A stretch of 64,000 nucleotides of DNA from NCBI GenBank assembly GCA_022605955.1, contig JAKCOZ010000041.1, positions 2,130,001-2,194,000 of the forward strand, read 5' to 3'. This DNA comes from Rallus limicola (lineage: Eukaryota > Chordata > Aves > Gruiformes > Rallidae). Shown here one piece after another: positions 22,760 through 32,119 of the stretch. Numbering within the stretch: position 1 is the first letter of the stretch; each line of letters opens with the position of its first letter. A program made the translations under genes and the position numbers. The notes beneath the pieces were generated by a model. It had not been told where the DNA came from and did not search any database. It was given only the letters and a program-made list of their open reading frames with translations.

Positions 22760-23855
22760 CTGTGAGATGGGAGCACCGGGGATGCTCCACACCCCTCTCC
22801 AGAAAGCAGCACCCACACCAAAGGCCTCCCACCCCCTCCATTCCCCTGTGTGTGTGCCCCCCCTGCTTCCTGGCTCCATCCCAGCTAGTGCTGAGCTCGT
22901 GGGCAACAACTTGCAGGAATTAAGGCTCAAAAACCCAGGATTTGCCCCAAAACAAACCCCACTGTTTTCCTGGACTGGCACATGGCCACAGCCCTGCCTG
23001 GCCACCCCTCCCCACCCAACCACTGCAACCTACCCCCAGAGCTCGCAGGGGGCAGCCAGCGCTCAGTGGGGGGACAGGGAGTGTGCCAGCCGCGGCAGGG
23101 TGGGAGCTCTGCTCTGGAAAGGGAGGTACAGGGACAGGAGCTGGCAGCGGCTCGGTGCCATGGAGGAGCAGTTGGGCACACCATGTGCCAGCGTTCACAC
23201 CTCGCATCCCTGCCGCCTGCCTGCCTAATTCCGGCACCGGCACATTCGCCTTGGCTGCCGCTCAGCAGCGCGGATGGGAGAGGAGCTTTCAGGGAGGGGG
23301 GAGGCGACCGCTGGTGCCAGAGCTGAGGAACCAGACCTCGGGGAGCCTCATGGTCCACCCTTGGGTACCCCCAACTACCCTGGTCCCCTGACCCTCCCAG
23401 CCAGCCCCAGCCCCAAAGGGTGAGGCCCTGGGAGCAGAGTCTGGCCACAGTTCCCGTTCTGGCAAGCAGGAGCAGACGGGATGGCTCCGGGACACTGCCA
23501 ACACCCCCTCCCATGGGCACAGCAGCACTACTTGGCAGGGCACAGCATGGGACACCCACCTTGTGCCCTGGAGACCTGCTGCCAGACAGGGACGCACATG
23601 CCTGATGCACACATGTGCTGAGCACGCAGCGTCTCCCTGGCACGGCACGGCATGGCACAGCACCGGGCCTAGGTCTCCTCTGTCTGGGAGAGGATGTACC
23701 TGCTCCAAGGGAAATTTTGGCATGGCCAAGGCAGGCAGCTCCCACACCAGGCATCATCCCCAGCCCCGCTTAGCGCCATGCTCCCGTGCCCCGCGCGGGC
23801 TCATAGTGTGTCACCACCATCTGCGTGCCACCCGGCTGGGCACCGCGGCACTGAC

Positions 23856-23917
23856 CTGTGCAGGTGCAGGGGCTGCAGCTCCTCTTTCTGGAAGCAGACG
23901 AAGCAGAAGGAATCCAT
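23856..23917 (-). CDS. Unassigned candidate first coding exon
   Basis: On the minus strand an ATG in a good context (G at -3, G at +4) opens 20 codons, beginning MDSFCFVCFQKEELQPLHLH. It ends at CACAG before the donor GTCAGT, two bases into the next codon. It lies in the same orientation and upstream of the 22.7-kb exon-like stretch. I found no intermediate exon with the needed phase, so the model is incomplete and the stretch may be a coincidence. Confidence 0.2.
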
Positions 23918-24429
23918 TGCTCAGCTCCGGCGGCTGCCGTGCCCGGGCGAGGGGGACCGCAGGCCAGGCAGTGCCGGAGGGGTGTTGGCATCTTCTTCCC
24001 CTTCGCCAGTGCCACTGGAGGCTCACACTTGCCCACCCAGGACCATGGTGGCAGGGAGCCCTTCACACAGCTGGGATGAGCACTAGGGCCGGCCACTCAC
24101 CACACATGGAGCCAGCTCCAGGCTGTGCTGTGTCCCACGTCACCCTCGCTCTGAGGCTGGCCATGCCCAACGCCATCCTGGCACCCATGGCACAGCCCGA
24201 TCGGAGTCAGCACTGGTCCTCAGCGCGTGTGGACAGGAACCTGGGGTGGCATCAGCGAGGCCAGGGGTCCAGCAGGGCAGGATGAGGACCCGGCCAAACC
24301 CTGTGATGCTTCAGAGGCCGGGAGAAGCAGCTGCCCCTCTCTGGCACCCGGCACCCATGTGGCACCGGACGGCGGCAGGCAAAGACAATGCCCACGGTGC
24401 TGCCAAGGAAGGTGTCCCCTGCACGGGGG

Positions 24430-24490
24430 CTCACAGCAGGTGGGACCCAGCAGGGTCCAGCAGGGTCTGTCAGGGTCCAGCAGGCAGGGA
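24430..24490. repeat. GGGTCCAGCA short tandem repeat
   Basis: Four to five imperfect copies of GGGTCCAGCA lie in tandem. Confidence 0.7.
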
Positions 24491-25039
24491 GCTGTGCCGG
24501 GAGCACCGCAAGCTCACGGAGGAAAGTTGTGCCGTCGGCGAGCTGCGGCTCCGCGGGGCTTGTCTCACCGGCAGAGCAGCCGCTCGCTCTGACAGCTAAA
24601 CCAGCGTGCGAGTATTAATAGCTCCAGATTCATGCGGCGAGGCTGGGAAGTTAACTCCTCGGCTGCCACCGCCGGCCCTGCCCAGGCTCCAGCTGCCCTC
24701 TCCCGGCTCTGGGCTGTGGCCTCGGGTCTTGGCAGCACCACAGATGAGACCTGGAAAACTCAGCCTGCCCACCTGGGATGCCGGGTGTCACCAGGAGACC
24801 CATGCCCTGTCCCCTGGCACCCCATCCTTTCCCTTTGCCCCTCGGCATGAGGCAGATCGCATGAGCAGGGAGGGGATTTCTCTTATCCTGCGTGCCTATG
24901 GGTGCCCGTGGGTGCCCCACACCCTGCCAATGGTGGAGAAGGTAGAGATAGTGGCCTGGGAGCCATTCCTGGGTGGCTGCTCCCTGCCGCACAGTTTGGC
25001 ACGGTGGGGCATGGCAAGAGCACCATGATGCTTTGTGAG

Positions 25040-25120
25040 GGGTGTTCCTGCCTCACAACGTGTGTCCCTACCCCACAAGTGATGTCCCTGCCTCACAAGT
25101 GGTGTCTTTGCCCCCACAGT
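25040..25120. repeat. Degenerate tandem repeat, unit about 27 bp
   Basis: About three copies of a unit containing CCCTGCCTCACAAGTGGTGT are present. Confidence 0.65.
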
Positions 25121-25859
25121 GGGTATCCATGTCCCAGAGCCCAGGGTGGCTCTGCAGGGCTGGTGCAAGCCATGGCAGCCACCTTGGGGGACAAGCCAGC
25201 CCACCCCAGGGACAATGTGCAGGGTCGGGGGGTCCATCACCTATGTGGCCTCCTGCCCTCACCAAGAAGCTCTGAAGTCTGCTGGGACCATCCCAGGGAG
25301 CAGCACAGCCCCCCGAGGTCCCTGAGACAAGCTGGTCCCTTGCCCTAGCCCGTGGCTGATACCCTGGGAGATAGAAGGGAGGACACAGAGAGGCTTCCCC
25401 AGCCTGGCCACAGGCTTCGTCATCTCTCCCCGTGAATTATTCAGTGTGTGGCTCTGCTTGCAGCCCATCAGCTCCAGACACACCCCCTCTAATGGCAAAA
25501 ATCGACAGCTTTTTGATTTCTCGTGGCCGGAAAGCTCCTGGCTGTGCTGCTCACAGGTCCCATCCTCACTGCACAGCAGCCCCAGGAGAGAGGGGGGACC
25601 CTAATATGGAGGTCCCAGACTCACTCCCATCACCTTCCTCCACAGACCTAGATGGGTGCTGGGCTGGATGGTCCCACATGTGAGGCTGCACAGTGCCCAC
25701 AGAGCTTCATTGCTCTGGTGGCATTCTGCCTCTCACTGCTGCTCCTGACCCAGAGTGGGATGTGGGGCTGAGCAGAGCCCCCACAGCTGAGTGCTTGGAC
25801 CTGCCCACAGCTGGCTGGGACAGGGCAGACATACTCCCTGGGGTCGCACAGGGAAGGAG

Positions 25860-25962
25860 CCCATGTATAAGCACACCCATGGCCACTGCAAGAGAGCACA
25901 GGCAGCTGCTCAGACAGAGCCTGTGCTCTCTTGCAGTGGCCATGGGTGTGCTTATACATGGG
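25860..25962. repeat. 44-bp perfect inverted repeat with 15-base loop
   Basis: The arm 25860-25903 is the exact reverse complement of 25919-25962. Pairing stops sharply at both ends and the loop is 25904-25918. The same short peptide appears in frames on both strands because of the symmetry. No transposon ends or target duplication are visible. Confidence 0.97.
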
Positions 25963-26938
25963 GCCAGCCGGACTCGGTGGTGATTCATGATGCAGAGCAG
26001 GGCTCCTCTTTGAGCTTCCCTCCACTGTTTCAAGCCTGAGCACTTCTTGTGCTGTTCAGCTGAGTCTGTTACCCCAAGGCAACAGGCTTTTGAGGACTCG
26101 TGTTCTCCTTGGAGCTGCCCATGGAGAGGGAATCTCACTGCTCGCTGGACACCCATGGCAAGGAGGTTCATAGGTTCCCTTTGCATGCTCCTTGGGGTGG
26201 TTTGCACCAAGGGACATATGGGGTGGCAAAAACCTGTTCCAGAGCAGCAGTGTGGGGTGGTCCTGCAAGCAGAGCTTTACTTCCTACCCACCCCAGGCGC
26301 TTCACAAGGGCTGGGGGCATCAGGTGAGGCACAGGGAATTGTAGGGCTAGGCAAAGGATGGCTGTCCATCCCAGGCAGGGCTGCAGGCAGCACTGCCTGG
26401 GGCTGGCCATGCTGAGGGGGGGGGGGTACAGCATTGTCCCATCACCTCTGCCAGTGCAGGGAGCCAGCAGCATGCCTGTCCGGTGTGATGGCACTGTGCA
26501 GTGTGCTCGCAGCAATGCTCCTGGCGTGCTGCTCCCTGGGAGCTGAGAGAAGCTTTAGGATCCTGCAGGCATTGGGCACTGGGGTGCAGGCCAGACGCTC
26601 GTGGTCCCCCAGGCCCCCTGGGTGCGGTGCCAGGGCCCTGGCACCCACCCAGGCACCCACTCACCGGGAACATGATGCGAGGAGCGACAGAAACAAAAAG
26701 TTAAAATTTAATGCCTCAGCTAATGGGCTGAGTGGAGAGGAGCAGAAACATGGAGAAAAAGGAGAAGGAGCGAGCGTGTCCAGCCCCGGGGAGCCCCTAA
26801 TGGCTTCTGGCTTCGCAGCCCCTTCCACCCCACCCCTCCTGGGAGAGGAGGTGACCTTGCTGGTCGGCGCCAGTGCCTGGCTGACAGGAGCCCGCTCCCC
26901 CTCACTTCACCAGGTCGATAAAACCCATCAGCTGCCTC

Positions 26939-27110
26939 TCAGTGCTTCCTGAAGGATGGGACCCAGTGGCCAGTCATGGATGCCAGAAGGTCCTGGTGGA
27001 TGTCCCACAGGAGCTCATGGTGGGTGATGGACTCCTCAGGGTAGGACCTTGCCCATGGGAACCTGAGCTCCACCATCCTCCATTGCTGCTGGTCCCCTCC
27101 ACTGTGGGAG
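26939..27110 (-). CDS. Unassigned coding-like open segment
   Basis: The minus strand has an acceptor-like TCTCAGCCTCCCACAG near 27100, followed by an open frame rich in G/C third positions. Its translation includes MVELRFPWARSYPEESITHH and ends in SFRKH and a stop near 26940. The composition resembles protein more than most spurious frames here, but I recognise no family. An alternative reading uses an internal acceptor (CCTTCAG) and ends in FIDLVK and a stop near 26903. Confidence 0.15.
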
Positions 27111-27151
27111 GCTGAGAATGGGGAGAGGTGCCAAAGGGCAGATTGGGACAT

Positions 27152-29170
27152 CTCAGCATGTTGCCTGGGTGGGTTTCTGAGGTCTAGGAAGATGGCAGGG
27201 ACAGATTCCAGCCTTTACATAAGTCTAATAAAAGCCCCAGTCCTAAACTTGTCCTTTCTCCCTTGCTTGTAACAGGAGCCGGGGCTCGGATTGGAGAGAG
27301 CCAGCTGCCTTGGCCACCTGCTCTCTCACCCTGCTCCTCCAGGTCTGAGGCTGTTGGGAGTGGTGATGCGGACACCAGGATGAATTCCCAGACCTCCCTT
27401 TCAAACACACACACAATGCCAGACCTGCAAAGTCAATCTGCCCCAGAGGAATCCCAGTGGGATGCAGAGCAGAACAGGAGTGGAGGCAGGAGGACCTGGC
27501 CAGGAGCCATGGTGGCCACACAAGCCCCTTACCTAGGACAGATGCCCTGGCTGAGGCAGGCAGTCCCAGCTGGACTGTGCAGCACAGAGGTGCTGGGTAG
27601 TGCAGGATGACAGCCCTGTCTGACTGCCTTCCTCCTCAGCACACCCAGCTGCCAGAGATGCCCATGCCCAGCACCAAGCGATGGCAGCAGAGGAAGAGAC
27701 GTGTCTCAGGAAGACCCCTTCTCTGGAGCAGCAGGCTGCAGTGGGTTTTCTTTACATCAATTACAAATAACTGTACTCTCCACTGGTATTTGCACTGTAT
27801 TTTTTATACCTTGCTAAGTAAGGGAAGTTATTTCCAAGCCACTTGTGAGACACGAGGTGGTTGGCATCCTGCTGTGCAAAAGTTTCCCTCGTGTTTTGAG
27901 GTCGCTTTACTGTACTTCTGAAATACAGCTTAACCCTTTTCATCAAATCCCTTTAGGGGAGGTGGCAGGGCAGCAAGATGCTCCTTTACACATCGCATTT
28001 GGGATGAGTTACAGCTCAGTCTGTGGTGGGAATGAGAAAAGGAGATGGGGACAGCTCTGGATGGGAAGCGAAGCGCAGCCGGCTGCAGGGCTGGCGTTAG
28101 GCTCGGACTAACCCCGGAGGCAAAACCCAAACTGGAATAAAGCGATGAAGCACGGCGAGTGTTTGAAGGTGGAATTGAACAGGCCGGTGTGGAGGCTGGA
28201 GTGGTGCAGGAGGGTTTGATAAAAGGGCTTCAGATCCCATTCCAGTGCATTTCAGTGTGTGCTCACAGTAAAAATTGAGGCATAAGCCATATGTGATGAG
28301 TCATTGTCACGCATTCTGTCCCCTCCGTGTCCCAACGCGCCCCATCAGCTTTGTGGTGTTTCCTGTCTGTCTGTCCCCCATCCTGGGGCTGATTCCAGCA
28401 CAGCCTGAGCGCTGCTGCCTCCCTCTCTGGGACACAGCTGGAAGAGACCCAAACGAAAATGTGCTCTGGGGGACAGTTTCTTCTCATTAGCAAATGACCC
28501 TTCCAGAAATGGGATAAAGGAAGGAGGGGTCTGGCACAGCCACGTTCCCAGACACCCTCCTCCTCCTTCTGAACCTGTGACGCTGGTACTTGCACCCAGT
28601 TTTTTCCTGGATTGACAATGACATGGGGTCCCAGCCAGGGCAGCGTGAGACCTGTTGTTTCCATGGCAGTGTGAGGCACGGGGACACCTTCCTTTGCCCT
28701 GGGGAAGATGTTTCTAAAGCACGGATGAAGGCTTGCAGAGCTGGGAGCTCACTGTCAGCCCCAAATCCCATGCTAAAAGGTGTTGCACCCCCTTGGGTTT
28801 TGCAGGAGAAAGAGGAGTAGAGGAGAAAAGCTCCCTCTAGGGACCCAATGGTTTGGTAGACGGCTTTTCTTCATTGTTTCCATTCCCAGCAGCTTGCCCT
28901 GTGCCTGCAACGCTCATCGCTCCCATCCCAACCCAAGGAGCTGGAGCTGCTTCTCTTTTAGAAAGCAAAATCACCCCAAAACAACCCAGACCCCAAACCA
29001 AATAAACCCCACAGCAGCAGAAGCAGCGGGGGGGGTTTCCACAGCTTGGGAGCCAAGGTGCACATGGCTGAGCCAATCCCTGTCCAGCAGCTGGTGGCAA
29101 TGTGAACCTGGGAGCACGTGTCAACAAACAACTCTGTCAGAATAACAAACGACGCTAATGAGATTATCCT
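27152..29170. other. Intergenic DNA
   Basis: It holds AT-rich patches near 27740-27930 and 28140-28310 and no supported exon. Confidence 0.4.
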
Positions 29171-29177
29171 TTTAATG

Positions 29178-29191
29178 GTCACCATGGTAAC
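29178..29191. promoter_or_regulatory. RFX X-box-like site
   Basis: GTCACCATGGTAAC fits the X-box pattern GTNRCC-N(0-3)-RGYAAC with two good half sites, about 2.5 kb upstream of XPO6 exon 1. Confidence 0.4.
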
Positions 29192-29299
29192 CTGCCCTCT
29201 GCCAGCGCAGCTGCAATATCTCGATGTAGCCGCAGCTGAGGTGGTGTCTCAAAGCAGTTCCAGCCTCTGTTAAACACGCTGATGAGCATGGCACGGCTT

Positions 29300-29715
29300 G
29301 GCCTGGGGTTTTGGAGGGATCAGGGGAGATGTTGGGGAGATTTTTGGAGGGCTTTAATGTTTTGGAGAGGTTTATGTGGTTTTGGAGATGTTGAGGGGTG
29401 TGGGAGAGGTCAGAGGGACTTTGTAGGGGTCGAGAGGTTTTAGAGGGGTTGGGGGGATATTGAGAAGATTTTTGAAGAGTTTTGGAGGTGTTTCAGGGAT
29501 TGCATAGGATTAAGGGGGTTTTGGAAGTGTTGGAGAGATTGGGGGGGGTTTAGAGGTGTTGAGGGATATTAGAGGGGTTGGAAAGGTTTTGGAAGGGTTG
29601 GAGGGGTTTTGAAGATGCTAGACATTTTGGAGGGGTTTAAGGGGTTCTGGAGATGTCAAGGTGTGTGGGAGAGGTTGGAGGGGCTTTGGAGGGGTTGTAG
29701 AAGTAGGTTTTGGTG
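29300..29715. repeat. Degenerate GGGTTTTGGAGG-type G/T-rich repeat
   Basis: About 400 bp of imperfect TTTTGGAGGGGTT units have strong strand asymmetry: C is nearly absent on the plus strand. Confidence 0.8.
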
Positions 29716-30324
29716 CTGGTGCTCTGCCTGGGGGTGTGTATGGCAACTCATCAGCACATGGCAGCTCTCTCTTGCTTGGCTGCAAGCCGCACATCTCCCT
29801 TCTCCTCAGTGGGTTTTGGTCAGTCTGCATGGCCCCAGGACAGCGTTTCCACACACTGGATCAGCATTTCCACCCAAGGCAGAGGATGCCTTGCTCAGCA
29901 GCAGCAGGATGGGGCCTGTGGGGCCAGCGCTCTGCTGGAAGTGCGGACATGGGCAAGACACGGCTCAACCGTAATCTTCTTGCTGAGCCTCGTGGTCAGC
30001 CCCACCCCCAGAGAAGGTTTATTTCCCCCCCTCTCCGGTTTTGTTTAATCCTCTAACATAATTGCCAGCGCTTGTGATACCCCTTTGTGTGTATCACCTG
30101 CTCCAAAGGCCATTAAGCTGCTGATTTCTTGCAGCACTGAAGTCCATGGGAGAATTTGGGACCCTATAACTGGTTCTACACTACGGAGCTTCATTATCAC
30201 CGCTGACGAGGACTTGCAAGGGCACTGTGTGTGTGTGTCCCTGCCAAATCATTTTAATTATTTAATTACCGAGGCAAGTGCAAAGCCAGCAGACACAGTG
30301 CCCTTGTACAGCAGACCCAGTGCC

Positions 30325-31312
30325 CTGGAGTCTGGCTGGAGGTCTATGTCTAGTGGAGTATCTCCAGGGTCGGTCCAGGGACCTGTGCTATTCAGTGTAT
30401 TCATTGATGACCTGGCTGAGGGAGCAGGGTGCACAGTCAGCAAGTTTGCTGATGACACAACCTGGGAGGGGTGGCTGACACATCAGAGGGTTGTGCTGTC
30501 ATTCAGAGAGGCTTAGACTGGCCAGAGAGCTGGGTGGGGGAAGTTTAATGAGGTTTAACAAGGGCAAGTGTGGAGTGTTGCATGTGGGGAAGAACAGCCC
30601 CAGGTACCAGTCTAGTTTGGGGACTGGCCTGTTGGAGAGCAGCTTAGGTGAGAGGGACTTGGGAGCCCTGGGGGACAGCAGGATGGCCATGAGCCAGCAA
30701 TGTGCCCTCGTAGCCAAGAAGGCCAATGGCATCCTGGGGTGCGTTAAAAGGGGGGGGGGGGGGTTAGTAGGTCAGGAGAGGCCCTTCTCCCCCTGTGCTC
30801 TACCCTGGCGAGACCCTACCTGGAATATTGTGTCCAGTTCTGGGCTCCTCAGTTCAAGGACACAGAACTCCTTGAAAGAGTCTAGCACGGGGCCACCAAG
30901 ACGATGAAGAGAGCAGAACCCCTTCCTCATGAGGAGAGGCAGAGGGAGCTGGGCCTCTTTAGCTTGGAAGAAACTGAGGGGTGACCTCATTAATGTCTAT
31001 CAATATGTAAGGGGTGAGAGTCAGGAGGGCAGAGCCAGGCTCTTCTCAGTGATGGCAGCGACAGGACAAGGGGCAGCGGGTTCAAGCTGGAGCAGAGGAG
31101 GTTCCATGTGAATATAAGGAGGAACTTTGTCACTGTGAGGGTGACAGAGCCCTGGGACAGGCTGCCCAGAGAGGCTGGGGAGTCTCCTTCTTTGGAGACA
31201 TTTAACCCTGTCGGGACACGTTCCTGAGGGATTCAGTCCGGGCGACCCGGCTCTGGCGGGGGTGGGACTGGGCATCTCCCGCGGCCCCCTCCAGCCCCTG
31301 ACGTCCGTGTGA
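30325..31312 (+). mobile_element. CR1 LINE, 3' kilobase with reverse-transcriptase remnants
   Basis: Broken frames match the C-terminal part of CR1 ORF2. They include VLFSVFIDDL and the polymerase-core FADD, then FNKGKCGVLHVGKN and MSQQCALVAKKANGILG. Frameshifts and a run of G at about 30752-30765 interrupt the frame, so the copy is dead. It ends in a CpG-rich version of the CR1 3' region that merges into the XPO6 CpG island. Confidence 0.88.
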
Positions 31313-31373
31313 ATCTAAACGCCCGCACCGGCAGCCCGAGGGCCAGGCCCGAGGCCCGGGGCTGCCCCTCACC

Positions 31374-31386
31374 GTTGCCTAGCAAC
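31374..31386. promoter_or_regulatory. Consensus RFX X-box
   Basis: GTTGCCTAGCAAC, or GTTGCTAGGCAAC on the other strand, is a canonical 13-bp RFX site. It lies about 300 bp upstream of the likely XPO6 start in the CpG island. Confidence 0.6.
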
Positions 31387-32019
31387 GCGCGCCCCCCTGG
31401 CGGCGGTGGGAGCGCCCGGCCCCGCCCACCTCTAGTCCCGCCCCTCTGACACACACACGCACACACTCTCTCTTTTCCTGGGCGGGAAGCGACTGTTACG
31501 CATGCGTAGCCGTGGGGGGCGGGGCGAGGCGCACCTCCGGACGTACACCTTCCTTCCCTGCTTCCCACCGCACCGCGAGGCATCGCGCCCGTTTCCAAGA
31601 TGGCGGCCGGCGGAGTTCCGCGGCCGGGCGCGCGTGCGCGGAAGTCGCCGCCTCGGCTCCCATTGGCTGCGGGGCCCGGCCACTACTTCCGGCGGGAGGG
31701 CGGGGCGGGGCCGGCAGAGCCGCCTCCTCGGTGCGCGGCAGGATGCGCCTGGCGTAGCCGCCGGCCGTACCCACAGTAGCGTCGCCGGGCCGCGCTTCCC
31801 TTTCCTTCTCTCCCCTCCCGCCAGCCCCCTCCCACCGGGGAGGTCCGCGCACTCTCGGCCCGCTTGGGCCTGCGCTCCGGCGGCCCTTCCCAGCGCCCCG
31901 GGGCTCCCCGTCCCCGCCGGCTGGGGGAGACCCGGGGGCTGGGAGGCGGCGGCTCCTCTCCGGGCGGGGAGTCGCTTGCGGCGCTTGGGGCTCTGCGGCC
32001 GGCGGGGACTCGCCGGTGC

Positions 32020-32088
32020 ATGGGCGGAGAGGTCCCGCCGCCGGCCGCCGCCGGCCGTGACATGAGCGGAGCGCGGCGCCCTGCCTAG
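32020..32088 (+). other. XPO6: XPO6 upstream open reading frame
   Basis: An upstream ATG starts 22 codons that stop at TAG, 28 bases before the main ATG. A second in-frame ATG (32062) has G at -3. The context of the first is weaker (T at -3, G at +4). It would be in the 5'UTR if transcription starts where the promoter motifs suggest. Confidence 0.5.
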
Positions 32089-32116
32089 AGCCGCCCCGCG
32101 GGAGCCGTCGGCAGCC

Positions 32117-32119
32117 ATG
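32117..32119 (+). CDS. XPO6: XPO6 exon 1 coding part (initiator ATG only)
   Basis: The initiator ATG in a GCAGCCATGG context is followed at once by the donor GTGAGT, so exon 1 contributes only methionine. The 5'UTR precedes it. Confidence 0.93.

Noticed and set aside
23034..23113. Possible middle exon joining the 23.9-kb start to the 22.7-kb segment
   Set aside because: Its entry phase fits and splice sites exist, but its exit phase forces the 22.7-kb segment into another frame that soon reaches a stop.
25860..25962. Short peptide MYKHTHGHCKRAQ found on both strands
   Set aside because: It reflects the perfect inverted repeat, not two genes.
30325..31312. Possible functional reverse transcriptase gene
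   Set aside because: Only the C-terminal end of CR1 ORF2 is present, with frameshifts and a G-run insertion, so it is a dead 5'-truncated copy.
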